The notes beneath the pieces are model-generated. The model worked only from the letters and a program-made list of their open reading frames with translations, did no database searches and was not told the origin of the DNA. A DNA stretch of 64,000 nt from Aotearoamyces nothofagi (Eukaryota > Ascomycota > Leotiomycetes > Leotiales > Tympanidaceae): contig JADDTR010000019.1 of assembly GCA_015345905.1 (NCBI GenBank), positions 372,001 through 436,000 on the forward strand. The letters are read 5' to 3'. A program made the translations under genes and the position numbers. Of the stretch, positions 34,218 to 45,361 are shown piece by piece (position 1 is the first letter of the stretch; each line of letters opens with the position of its first letter).

Positions 34218-34942
34218 ACGTAGATGCTTCCATTCCCTTGGCGCCTGGGGCAGTAACTTGCCGTGCTTGTGGTGCCCGTCACACCTCAGATGGCAGGCTG
34301 GCCACCTCATGATGAGGCTGATCAGCCTCCCACGCCTGAGCGAGTCCTTTGGGGCTTCAGACCTGCTCTCGCACAATTACTTAGTAGCCAGACTCGCACC
34401 GCGACTCCCCATCTCAACTCCAGTTTCCAACACATATTGTCGCTGGAGTTCAAGCCTGGCTTTGTTCTCTTCTTCTTCAAGTCGTGGCATATAGCACACG
34501 ATCCCAATGAAAAGCCACGTTGGTGGATGCAATCAAAAATTCCGCGGACCAAGACCCCGAAGGATATTGGACAATGCTCGACGCCGCGATGTGCAATGCA
34601 GGTCTCGTATTGTGGCTGAAGTCATTCTTGATCGACCAAGCCTCCACAAGGTAAGTATGAAGAAGAAAAGAAGAGAAGAAGATGAAGACGGGCGGCAGAT
34701 GCGAGATTCTTATACAAATCGGCCCTGCGCTAGGCAGAGTTAAGCGAGCATGCGGCAGAGCAAACAGTGCAAATTCTGGACTTCTGGCTTGTTGAAGCCT
34801 TGGCGTCGACGCGTTGACGAGCACCACCACGGCTTTTATGCTAAGCTTCAGCTTCGGCCTCAGGCTGCAGGCCGCGGGCCAGAGGGCGAAAGTCGACGTA
34901 GATCCGCTCTCCAGGCGTATAACCCCAGCAAGACTTCACAAC

Positions 34943-36402
34943 ATGGAGCTGGAATCGGACAACAGCGTGTTGAGGTCGGTCGCGGACGGTGTCACCATGG
35001 ATTAGTGAGTCTGTCCCTCCCCTGCGGCCTCACTTGGACCTCTGGCTGACCTTTTCTCGAAGTTCCCAATGGCCGGGTTTACTCTCAAGATTGATACCCA
35101 GACTGGAAAAGGTAGAGTAGCTTCTCAGGTCTGCGAATCTCACGAGAGCTCATGGTTATCTAGATAGTGCGCACCGAGTTCCCAATACCTGAACTACCTC
35201 CTCTGCAATCCTCGCAACTTCCATCCTCCCCGCCTCGGATAGAATCCCTGGTTGAATCAGCTTCACAATCCGCCGAGGCAACGACTGTGGACTCGTCCCA
35301 ATCCACCGACAAAGAGAATGCGCCTCCTGCACCCCTCTCGACTGCAAGCGCTAGTGTTGAAGTCCCGCCAGGAACCCTTCCCCCTCAAATCCTGTCCCTC
35401 GTCTCTTCCATCGTCCAAACGTTGACCACTTATTTCTCCCACTACCCGCCCCACACCATACAGCGTCTCGCTGAACTGATCCTAAACCCTAAGCAACACT
35501 ACCGTAGCCTACCTTCCTATCTTCATGCTGTTGACCGCGTCGTTCACGTTACATCTGGCGCAAACATCTATCCACTTCCGGCAGCAGTACCTGACGCCAC
35601 AGGTGCCAAAATCCTCTCAAATGGTGCAAGCACAGGAACAGATCCGAGCACAATATCATGGGGAAGCTCAACACAGACGGCTCCCAGTCTCGGTAGCGAT
35701 GAGAGCCTAGGTGGCGCATTGTTGACGCCTATACCATGGCTGCGGAACCAGAGCGCAGCTAACAACGGGAACGAAAACAATCATGTTAAGGACCTAGAAG
35801 GAGATCTCAAGACCGAAAGTACTGAGACGATTGACGGGCCAAATGGGCCAGGTGGAATCGAGACAGTATCGGTATCCGTCAACGGTGTCTCCTCGATCAC
35901 CATATCCGGGAGTCCGAACCCCGAAAGTGGCGGCCTGCGAGCTGAAGGCGGCGTTACTCAAGGCGAGCTGCTAAGGCAAGAACAGCGCGCAGGTGTTGTT
36001 CCAGCCGCGCAGCTAGCTAATTCGCAAGGAGAGGGCGAGGAAGACGAAACACCACACGCACGGGGCCCTGATGAGATAGGCATGGAAGATATGGGACCAC
36101 AAACAGCAGGAAGCGTCGGCATAAGCCACCAACAAGGAATGCAAGGTATCGACGTCGAAGCCGCCGTAGGGCGCCGCGCAGAAGGTCACGAAGAAGTTAA
36201 CGACGACCCGGAATCAACACCGCCCAAAAGGGACGCAAGCGATGCCCTGGAGAGCGAGAGTAAGCGAGTAAAGAGCAGCGAGGAAGAGAAGGACGAAGAC
36301 ATGGCTCTCGTAGATGCGGATGGCAGGAAAGAGGGAGACGAAAAGGTTGGTGAAGGGGACGAGGATGTTGGCGCCGATACGATTGATACCAGCACTGTGT
36401 GA
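34943..36402 (+). CDS. Protein phosphatase 4 regulatory subunit R2 (PSY4/PPP4R2)
   Basis: Exons 34943..35004, 35063..35111, 35164..36402; 1350 nt, 449 aa from MELESDNSVLRSVADG. Splicing joins MDYSQWPGLLSRLIPRLEKIVRTEFPIPELPP, equivalent to the IQWSQFKGYFIFKLEKV segment of human PPP4R2. The second conserved block is HYPPHTIQRLAELILNPKQHYRSLPSYLHAVDRVVHVTS (compare FTIQRLCELLTDPRRNYT). The remaining 270 residues are disordered, Gly/Glu/Asp-rich with a basic KRVKSS patch. Family role: forms the PP4 holoenzyme with the catalytic subunit and R3/Psy2, acting in gamma-H2AX dephosphorylation after DNA damage. An in-frame ATG at about 34838 would add 35 residues without similarity; I chose the downstream ATG. 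Confidence 0.85.
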
Positions 36403-36734
36403 ATGAATACTCATACTTCCTTCGCAGGCGTTTATGGGATGGAAAGGCATATATATATATATATATATATATATAGTGTAAAAGGGTTTACGATCTGGCG
36501 GCTCATGATGGGAGCTCTGTATAAGATCAAATGCTACGAGATCTATGAATACTGTAAATGTATCCTGTTACAGTGTTACGTCAAGGGAAAGAAATAATGG
36601 TCCTGCTTGTCGCCAATAAGTTTCAACGTGGTTTTACCAAAGATAGACACCCTTCGTTGGCAAGAGAATCAGCAAAAGAATTCGGGTATATTGGGTTCAG
36701 GCTGGGCGCTATAATACATGAATATGATCTCTCA
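36403..36734. other. Tail-to-tail spacer with an (AT)n tract
   Basis: A perfect AT dinucleotide run of about 26 nt (36450-36476) lies 50 nt beyond the PP4 R2 stop. The rest should hold the 3' UTRs of the two convergent genes. Confidence 0.7.
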
Positions 36735-38659
36735 TCAAGTCTTTGTCTTCTCTCCAACACCGAGCCCAACAACATTCTTCAGATTCCCAAAAGCTAGAAC
36801 ATCATTGATTCTCGGTGCCCCGGAAAATAACATACATAACCTATCCACACCACAACCCCAGCCACCAGTCGGCGGTAATCCCCATTCCAGTGCCTCCAAA
36901 TAGCTCTCGTCGACAAGTGCACGGTTCTCATCATCTCGCCATTGCCCTTGCTGTATAAATTTTCGCCGCTGCTCAAAGGGCGAGTTCTCCTCTTCATACA
37001 TGTTGGCTATCTCACGGTAGTTAACGAAGAGTTCGACACGCGCAGAGACGAGTTGATTGGTGGCGGGATCCAGGAAAGATTTTGCAAGTGGAGCCAAACA
37101 CGCAGGATGGTGGATGATAAGGGTAGGTGTGTCGCAGGAGGGCTCAAGGTATTGGGAGCAGAGTTTGTCGAGGAGGCGGGGGAGGGTGGGTGATGAGGGA
37201 AGCTGAAGGGAGAGCGATGAAAATAGGTAGATGAGTTTATCGGCGGCGTCTTCAGCACTTAGGTCGGGTAGATTACTCCCTATAGCTGCTTCTAGAGCGG
37301 GAATGAACTCAATACGCTTGAAAGGCGTAGTATAAAATGTCGGGTCCAAAGGAGTCAAGGCAATAAACTGGCTCTCGATTAAACCGTTGACGTGGGCGGC
37401 TAGACCGGAGACCAAGGTCTCTGTCATCGCAATCAGTTCTTCCAGATCAGCGAAAGATTTATAAAATTCACAAGTCGTGAACTCGGGATTATGCGTTGCG
37501 TCAAGACCTTCGTTCCTGAACGCCGGTCCAATTTCGAACACTCGGTCCATGCCCCCGATAATAAGACGTTTCAGCCATATTTCCGGAGCAATCCTCAGTG
37601 AAAGAGCCTTTTCAGGAAACTCTGTGGCTGAAGTAGAGAAAGGTCGGGCAACAGCACCTCCAGCACCATCAGCAATAATAGGGGTCTGGACCTCTAGGAA
37701 GTTGTCGGAGACTAGGAAGTTCCGCAAGTACTGAATAATATGAGATCGAAGCTTCAGTGTGTCTGCTACCCGCTGATTGACAAGCATATCAGCATGTCTG
37801 TTCTTTATCCGTGTCTCCTGGTCGTCAAGAGTGGTTGGCAAGCTAGCTAAAGCAGGTGTAAGAATGACAGGAAGTTCGTTAGCATTTAGAGACAATTCGC
37901 CCCGTTTAGTCCGATATGGTGCTCCAGTGATGGCTAGAGATTGTTAGTTGGTCATCTATCATATAAAGTATGGCAAGCTTACAAATAATATCTCCTCGTC
38001 GAGCAAGGTGATAGAAATCTCTGAACTGCTCGGCAGTGACCCCAAGGGTCTCAAGTCTTCCGAGGTTGCAGAGCCCTTGAACGCGACGCCCATCTTGTAC
38101 TACGTCAATAAAGACGAGTTTAGACCCCGCTATTCGTGACGTGTTTATCCTTCCTGAAAGGAAAAAGAAATCAGCTCTGGCAATTAACACATGACTTACG
38201 CAAGAACATACCACGAAGCGTGACGACTTCCCCGTCTTTCAACTCTTCAGCCTTCAAAGATGAATATCGGACTCTAAACTCGGCACAGCTCATCACATTC
38301 CGACCATGCTTAATGCGAGGATAAGTCAGCGCTTTCGCAGCTTGAAGTTCCTTCACACGCTGCTTGATATCTTCGCGTCGGTCCACAGGTAATAACCCTG
38401 AAGTAGCAGCACCAGTCTGTAATGCATCATTCCCAGATCTTAATGGTTTTCCAACAGTTCCCTGAGCTCGGCTGGTCTTATTACAGCTTCCGCCACTCAG
38501 GCCATTGCTGAAGTTTCTCGAAATGGAATAAAAGTGTAGGTATGCCAATCTCTTCGAGGCAGAGATCTCTTTTTGGGCACAAGGCTGTAGAAACCTAAGG
38601 CATGGCAAAGCACTCATTCTGATTCTCGATATAATTAGCACAGTTCCGCAAGCTCTCAT
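36735..38659 (-). CDS. MSK1: Lysyl-tRNA synthetase, mitochondrial
   Basis: Exons 38659..38212, 38153..37983, 37933..36735; 1818 nt, 605 aa. The N-terminus is basic, hydroxylated and acid-poor (SALPCLRFLQPCAQKEISASKRLAYLHFYSISRNFSNG), a good mitochondrial presequence. It is followed by the OB-fold anticodon domain (GRINTSRIAGSKLVFIDVVQDGRRVQ..GDIISITGAP). Class II motifs: RSHIIQYLRNFLVSDNFLEVQTPI (motif 1), FEIGPAFRNEGLDATHNPEFTTCEFYKSF (motif 2), and PPTGGWGCGVDRLCMLFSG (motif 3). It charges mitochondrial tRNA-Lys. The presequence and divergence from cytosolic KRS1 motifs support the mitochondrial enzyme. It shares a ~390-nt upstream region with TIM10, another mitochondrial gene. Confidence 0.92.
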
Positions 38660-39045
38660 TTTGAAGAAGTGTAAGGAATTGGAAAATGTTCAGGTCTTGA
38701 GGTTTATTATCACGCGCCATAAATGGCTCAATCGCAACGGTTCTAATGTTATAAATGGATCATCATAGAATTTTGAGGCAGACAGTAACAAATATTTCAT
38801 GCTTACATTCTAAGGTTCGCTCCATAGAGCTACTTGAAAAGTAGCATTAGCTGTCGCATCAAGAGGATGTCCGACAGAAGAATTTCTGTAGCGAACAAAA
38901 AGCTATGAGCAGCTTGCTAGCGCCTCGGTTCAAGTTCCAGGTTCAAGCTCGATAAGTACAGCCTAAAGAAACATTTGAACTTCACTCTATCACAAGCACC
39001 GCTAGCACCCATAATTAAACATCAAAGTCACTCGCACCAGTTATC
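38660..39045. promoter_or_regulatory. Shared upstream region of MSK1 and TIM10
   Basis: 386 nt between divergent start codons of two mitochondrial-protein genes, which could be co-regulated. No motif is assigned. A tRNA-like GGTTCAAGTTCC word at 38928 has no supporting arms. Confidence 0.5.
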
Positions 39046-39437
39046 ATGTCTATGTTCGGATTTGGCCGGCCTCAGCCGTCATCGGCTGAGAAGATTGCAG
39101 CAGCAGAGCAGGAGATGGACTTAGTAACGGACATGTTCAACAAGTATGCCTTAATCTCCCTATCATCATTGGCCCAAGTAAATGAAGTCAAAGGTCTATC
39201 TTCAGAATTGCTAGCTAACGATTGACCAGACTTACACGTGCTTGTATGAAGAAATGCATACCGAACGACTATCGTGAAGGCGAACTCAATAAAGGCGAAG
39301 GCGTTTGTATCGACCGCTGTGCGGCTAAATTCTTTGATGTTCAGATGAAGGTCTCAGAAATACTACAAGCTGAAGCTCAAGCAAAGGGGGCTGCTGGCGG
39401 CGCAGGACCTGGTGGAATGGGCTTTGCAGGAATGTAA
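39046..39437 (+). CDS. TIM10: Mitochondrial intermembrane space chaperone TIM10
   Basis: Exons 39046..39143 and 39230..39437; 306 nt, 101 aa. Splicing gives [21 protein letters not shown], then [25 protein letters not shown]: twin C-X3-C motifs separated by 16 residues, the small Tim signature, with the Tim10-type helix around them. The C-terminus is Gly/Ala-rich ([16 protein letters not shown]). Family role: with Tim9 it forms the hexameric chaperone that carries hydrophobic precursors to TIM22 and SAM; imported by Mia40. Length normal, gene intact. Confidence 0.95.
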
Positions 39438-39941
39438 AATTGAGCCTTGGGATTGCATTTGGCATTGGAGGCCAGGTGGACTGTCAACTGACGTTGAAGA
39501 AATTCCGGTGGCAAAGTTGTACTTGAGTGGCGCATGGTTTTTTACTCGACTGTTCGATTTCAGGCATGGAAAATGGCAAAAGCGATGCTGATTTGGAAAT
39601 TTTGAGGTGAAAGATCCTTATGTGGAATCACTGAATGGCAAGTGTACTATTAGATATGAAACACGGCCCCGACGGCGTTTCTATCCTCCTCTCTTGAGAT
39701 AATGAGTTGAAATTTTATTGTATCATCACAATGTGTCTGAAAAGTAATGTATCATAGCTAACGGTTATTGTTTGAGGGTTCGTTTATAATATATTGTGCA
39801 CATATCATGAGATGAAGACATCATCAATATCCTAAGAATCTAGCCTGCTGATTGCAATAGGATATGTTCCCAAAACTCCCGCTAATGTGACAAATTATTG
39901 CAGCACACCATATGAGAATTGTGTAGCCCTCATGGCACTCA
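39438..39941. other. Tail-to-tail spacer
   Basis: Between TIM10 and the STB6-like gene, holding their 3' ends. Nothing else recognised. Confidence 0.5.
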
Positions 39942-42687
39942 TTAAGGGCCAACATAGGGTCCAGTGCCGACACCGGTGATAGACCGCACAACCCAATGTA
40001 GCCAGCCTTCCTTCGACAGATGCATCTCCAATTCTGCCGCGCGGTTCACAAGGTCATCCACCTGGCTTTCAAATTGAGTAGCTCCATCTTCCACATCTTC
40101 TACTTTTGATGCTAAGGCATTAATCTCGTATTCAAGCTTTGCCCCGAGGACCTCAATGTCCTTCATAGCCTCGGTAACGTGTGAGCGATCTTCCGTAAGA
40201 ATATCGTGAGAGTTTTGCTCCACAGTACGGTAAGCATCGCCGAGTTGGTAGAAAAGTGTTTGAAGCTCTTCCTGGTCTCGGCTGGCTTGTGCGTCCAACT
40301 CTTCGACACCATTGACCTTTTCCTCGACCCAGTTACCAATTTCCGCCTTCAGGGCCGACGTCTGCTTATAAAAGCGACTGTAATCCTGAGCAATAAATTT
40401 CTGTCGCTGTAGGGCACTCCAATTATCACCATCCTTATCATCATCAGGTACAGTACCAATGTCCTCCCAAGTCAGCACCACTTCCTCTATTTCAGTGAAA
40501 GATAGATGACGGGGCCACAAGAAATCGTTGCGAATCTTGCCTCTCAGCGAATAAATGTCAGAAGCGCTGTTTCTTCGATATAATAGTGCGCTAGAGTTGT
40601 TAGGCTCACGCTCAGCATTCAAGAGCGGTCCTTCGAGCTCCCCGCTCTTAACGGCTGACCCAGCGATGGAAGGCTCGTTCACGACAAGGTCTTGATGCAT
40701 CTTTGCAACCTGAGCAGACCATTTTACTTCTGCATCTGAATCTTTCACTATGGCTTCAGGCTGTGCAGGATCAGCTAAGTCTTGTAGACTCGACTTTGGC
40801 TCACTTGAGGGTGATTCGGACTCGCGTAATAGTGTTGCTGCTGACGCCGCTTGCACGGGATCTCGATCTTTTCGATGACCATTTTGATATTCTTCCGGCT
40901 TATTTTTCCAGGTAAAGGCTTTTGTTAAAGTTGTTGTTGTAGGTGATAACATATTCGGATCGACAGTAGAGCTACTGGGACTAAGGTAGCCACTCAGAAC
41001 CCCGTCCTCTGCACTGTCATCTTTTGAATGTCGGTTCGCATGGCCACGTCCTGCAACAGCATCTTTGATTCGCCCAAAGCCAGATCGGGCGTCACTCATC
41101 TTTCCAGTGACGCTCTTGAACATCGTCTTCCGCAACTGCAAGTCTTTGTCTCCTGGGCTATCGATCATGCTTACGGTAGAACCTATAGGGCGACCCATGT
41201 AGATAGCGTTACTGGCTTCTTTTCTGCGCGATTCAGGGTCATCATCCGCAGGAACTGATTCACTTCTCTTGATGGACCAGACATAACCCCCTTGATCGTC
41301 CTTGTTGAATACCATATCACCCATTGGCCTGCCGAAGTTCTCGCCAGCTGCACTCCGCCTTGGTTTTCCATACCAGAGCCACTTAGATCTTTCCCCGTGG
41401 ACTAAGCTAACAAAACGATCGATATCGAGTGTCTCAATATCCGAAATTCCAACTTTATCCTTTCCTCCTCCAACCATTCCCATTACCATTTCCCCGCCCT
41501 TGCCACTCAGTTCCACGACTGTTGACTTTACTGCCTTTGGGACCGCCCACCCCTCACCCGCCGCGGCTTTAGCAGTGACACGGTGCAGCAGCGCTAAGGT
41601 TTGTCGGTCAAGCCTCCGTGTCCTCTCAAGCTTTTGAGACTTTTGAAAGTATGCTATACCCCGCTTGAGACTTTCGATATCAAAGACATCCTTTGCGACA
41701 GGAGCACCATAGTAGTTCAGCCGGTTTCGGGCACCCATAAGGGTGCCCAACAGGGCGGCTACGGTTGTAGGCCCAAGTATCCCATCACTAGGTTCAAGAT
41801 TGTAGTATTCCGAGCCTATCTCAGTCCACCAGTCATTTATAGCTGTCTCTGTGACATCGCAGAGAAGGCCATCGGCATATTCTTGCTCTAATTTTCCAAA
41901 TATCATTAAAGCTACTTGACATAGCTTCACGAGTTCAATAACAGCGCCGTAAATCGGTATGCGGTCGCTTGTCTTGTACAGCTGATGGAATTTCGCCTGT
42001 GTAGCTCCTGCAGGGGCCGAAAGACTCAAGCCAGAACGGCCCGAACATCCAAGTCTCTTTAGATTCTCATTGACAATAAAGTCCTCCCTATGCTTCTTGA
42101 TATCACCGTCCGGCACAGGTATAACAGTCAAAGCAGAGGGGAATCCGCTAAGATTAGTGACCATAAGCACTCCAAGAGATGTTTCCTTTGGCCTGGCATG
42201 GTATTGTGATATCGCCTTGAAGTATACGCGTAGTCTCGGTGACCATGTCCGTTCGTCTGCCGGAACGGCTAATACACCCACAAGGACATTGTGGCTAGGG
42301 TCGCCAGTGTATGTTGTTATAACGAAGGTCGGGTGGACTCGTGAACATGCCCACTGCTCGACCAGGTATAGCTCATAACCCTCCAGTCGTCCACGACGTT
42401 CCAGTACTACCACGGCGGAGTCCTCTTCGAGATATCTTGTTATCTAGTAAGTATAATCGCTCTCTAGAACACATCATTCTGAAGACCAACCTGAAAGCTA
42501 CAGGATCTGTGAAGACAAATCTGCGTCGCTGGTGAACATTGTTCTCCTCGGGGCCGGGGGAGTTTGTCGACCTCTGCCCAACAGAAGAGGTGTTTGTCTT
42601 TGGTGCACCATTCTCTTTTGACGTCTTCCTTGCCAGTGTCCACTCGTCTTCGTTATGCATTCGCGGATCGGAGATTCGAGAAGCCAT
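39942..42687 (-). CDS. STB6/STB2-like Sin3-binding family protein
   Basis: Exons 42687..42491 and 42435..39942; 2691 nt, 896 aa. Start MASRISDPRMHNEDEWTLARK; splicing gives FVFTDPVAFRYLEEDSAVVVLERRGRLEGYELYLVEQWACSRVHPTFVITTYTGD, the conserved STB6-like N-terminal domain. Further conserved blocks: AWSPRLR-type (TWSPRLRVYFKAISQYHARPKETSLG), VIPVPDGDIKKHREDFIVNENLKRLGCSGRSGLSL and AKFHQLYKTSDRIPIYGAVIELVKLCQVALMIFGKL. The middle third is disordered; the C-terminal ~200 residues form a coiled-coil region with a final aromatic SKEGWLHWVVRSITGVG. Yeast Stb2/Stb6 were identified through Sin3 binding; the biochemical role is unclear. Family call from motif memory, moderately sure. Confidence 0.8.
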
Positions 42688-43364
42688 GGCAGACACGGGG
42701 AGACTAGACTTCAAACTCGGGATCTAGTAGTGCTATCGTGGTTGTCGAGGCCGCGGCAGACCATAACTTGTCGTATTGACTGCTGACCCAGAGCTCTGGC
42801 GATAGGGCAATGATGTGGAAAGGAAGGCACGGGTGAAGAAGAGTCTCGGCAGCATTTCGCGATACGGCTCTATTCACAGCCAGCACATGAAGTTAGTAAG
42901 TCGAAATCTGGGGAAAACTGGGTAGGTACGGCAGGCTTGGAATGCCGATTGTGATGTGATGGTTAACAAGCGAGGCACAGCACAGGGGACAAGCCACTGA
43001 CGCTCAGCCCACAGGCTCAGCCCACCCACTAACCACGGGACCCGGGTCACGGCTGCAGGGGAATGAATACCTGTAGCGACAGTAAGTAGCTAATGACCTT
43101 GCGAGTTACAGGGACGCCGGTGACTTGGAGTAGCGCACGGCATCGTCACGGGAAATACTGTAGCTCGACGTCAACGTCTTTAGATAACGCAGTCATTCTA
43201 CTCTCACGGTTCACAACCCTCTCGCCGAAGCTTCCACCCAGCTCCTCGAATAATAGATTTGTCTCCGACTCTCGCATGCGTGGGCAATAAACCACTACCG
43301 TAGACTCGACAAACCTCTGAAATACCGCTGGGCGTGCTACAGTGGGGTTGTCGGCGCTGGCAAG
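42688..43364. other. Divergent intergenic region between STB6-like and RMD5
   Basis: Should hold two promoters. A short repeat of CTCAGCCCACAGG/CTCAGCCCACCC occurs near 43002-43028. No gene or RNA recognised. Confidence 0.5.
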
Positions 43365-44732
43365 ATGGACGTCCTTGAGAAGGAGCTTGCAAAGCTACAA
43401 AGAGATTCGACTCTCTTGCAAAGCATCGATGATGTTGATAAGGTTCTGCAACAGCTCTGCAACGCAAGAGAATCTATAGCAGCAGGTAAGCGTGCTTGTT
43501 ACACGCACCTTTAGTCATATATACCGTTAGATTCGGGTATCTGGCATCAGTTGACTGATATATGGGCAGATACGAACTCAGCATCAATAACTTTAGCAAA
43601 GCTTCAAAATCCTGTAAAGCAGGGGTTCGATCGTGTAACGGATGATCTAAAGAAAGTATATTCAGGCCAAAGCAAGTATGGGAAAGCGTTGGATAAGGTA
43701 CGGAAGGGCATGACGAGCACAATGAACATCTCTGACTTTACTCCTCCCTAGAATTTCCCTGCAAAGTCTCTAGCTACCGAATATGATGCCCTCGCATCGC
43801 ATCCTAGCTTGATCAACAGAGCCATTGCGATGCATCTTTTGCGCGAGGGACAATTCGGGGTTGCGTCAACATTCCTGCACGAAGCACATGAAAATCCGCC
43901 GCAACCAACACCTACACACGGGACGCTAAACCCATACGACGGTGACGAAGATGACCTTACATCTCTGAAGTCGCAAGAATTGGAAGCCAAATTTTCCAAT
44001 ATGTACGACATATTACATGAACTACAAGCACGAAATTTACTCCCAGCTATAGAGTGGGCACGAGAGAACAGCCAAGAGCTTCAAAAGCGTGGCAGCAATC
44101 TCGAGTTTGAACTCAGCAAGCTCCAATACATCTGGCTGTTTAAAGGACCTAGAGTAAATGGCCTCCCTGATGATGAACACAATGGTTTGATGGGAGCCAT
44201 AACATATGCCCGACAGAACTTCGGGAGATTTCAGGGACAGTTCTTGCGTGATATCCAACAGCTGTCTGCAGCGGTGGTCTTTCAGGCTAATTTACGTGAC
44301 TCTCCATATCGGAGGATATTTGAGACGCAAGCTACATGGGACGAAGTCGCTCACTCGTTCACTCGGGAATTCTGCTCTCTTCTCGGCCTGTCTGCTGAAT
44401 CGCCACTCTACATTGCCACCACAGCCGGAGCGATGGCCCTGCCTACTCTCCTCAAGCTTGCAGGCATCATGAAAGAAAAGCGTACGGAATGGACCACGCA
44501 GAACGAACTCCCTGTGGAAATCCCATTGCCGAAATCCATGACGTTCCACGCAATCTTCGTCTGCCCCGTCAGCAAGGAGCAGACAACGGAGACCAATCCA
44601 CCCATGATGATGCCCTGTGGACATGTGGTGGCCAAGGAGAGCTTGCAGAGACTGAGTAAGGGCCAGAGGTTCAAGTGCCCGTATTGTCCCAGTGAGAGCT
44701 GGATGCGAGATGCGAAGGAGATATATCTTTAG
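43365..44732 (+). CDS. RMD5: GID/CTLH E3 ubiquitin ligase subunit RMD5 (GID2)
   Basis: Exons 43365..43485, 43570..43697, 43752..44732; 1230 nt, 409 aa. The N-terminus MDVLEKELAKLQRDSTLLQSIDDVDKVLQQL is helical as in Gid2. A LisH-like stretch (INRAIAMHLLREGQFGVASTFLHEA) is followed by the CTLH domain (LQARNLLPAIEWARENSQELQKRGSNLEFELSKLQYIWLF) and CRA segment. The C-terminal degenerate RING is CPVSKEQTTETNPPMMMPCGHVVAKESLQRL then FKCPYCPSE. With Fyv10/Gid9 it forms the catalytic RING heterodimer of the GID ligase, which degrades gluconeogenic enzymes on return to glucose in yeast. Domain order and length fit RMD5; the motif MPCGH and CPYC are intact. Confidence 0.92.
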
Positions 44733-45361
44733 AGGGCCGGGACGGCGTAGTGAACGCTTACAGCGTTGGCGTTTACGGGATTAGCGTTTAATGGGGGACG
44801 GGGAAAGGGAGTCCGGGACTGGCGTTTTCAGCTCAACAGCCCAAGGGATTGCTGCCAATGTATCTGGTGGCCGGGTTAGATAGTTACTGGGCTTAGACTG
44901 CATAGTGATAGCTATGGATCACAGCACAAGCAACGAAACCAATTCATGAAATCACATTCACGACACTCGAGCTGGTTCAGCAGTGAAATGAGATGGTATC
45001 GATCTTTTCTAACTACCTCTGGGGAAGCAGCAAAGCAATGGACAGAACAAAGGAAAATAAAGAGATGAGAAGGTAAAAAGCACGCAGGTAAAAGCAAACA
45101 AGCCAGTAAGAGCACGCAAGAAGACAAGTAGACAAGTAGACAAGAGCACGCAAAGTGAACAAGTAGACAAGTTAAAAGCAAGCAAGACCCCCCCTAGTGC
45201 TATGTTTCCAGTCCTCCAGGTCCGCTAGTCCTCTCGCGATCTCCATGGCTCACTCCACCACTTGCTCGCAGTGCAGTGAGAGGCCCAAAGGAGAGCCAGC
45301 CAGTCAGTCACTGCCGATCTCAGGGGTAAGGAGTGATGCCAGCGCAGTCTATATGTCTGCA
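44733..45361. other. Tail-to-tail spacer with AGACAAGT-type repeats
   Basis: Near 45060-45190 is a purine-rich array with repeated words GTAGACAA, AAGCAAGCA and GAGCACGCAA. It creates a long leucine/cysteine open frame on the minus strand, which is a repeat artefact. No gene recognised. Confidence 0.55.

Larger units (their letters stand above)
32263..34942. other. GC-rich gene-free island with minisatellites
   Basis: 2.7 kb without a recognisable gene, lying between two divergent genes. Open frames here are produced by tandem repeats and GC-rich composition, and none shows family resemblance. It includes the three tandem arrays listed separately, a 16-nt tandem duplication (GCACGACAGTACTAT type, about 33024-33055) and TGTAC-containing palindromes near 33588-33610 and 33646-33662. 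Confidence 0.55.

Noticed and set aside
38900-38960. Possible tRNA suggested by GGTTCAAGTTCC
   Set aside because: No partner box A at proper distance and no acceptor or anticodon stem could be drawn.
44912-45181. Leucine/cysteine-rich 89-codon frame resembling a membrane peptide
   Set aside because: Translation of the purine-rich AGACAAGT array on the opposite strand; no start context or homology.
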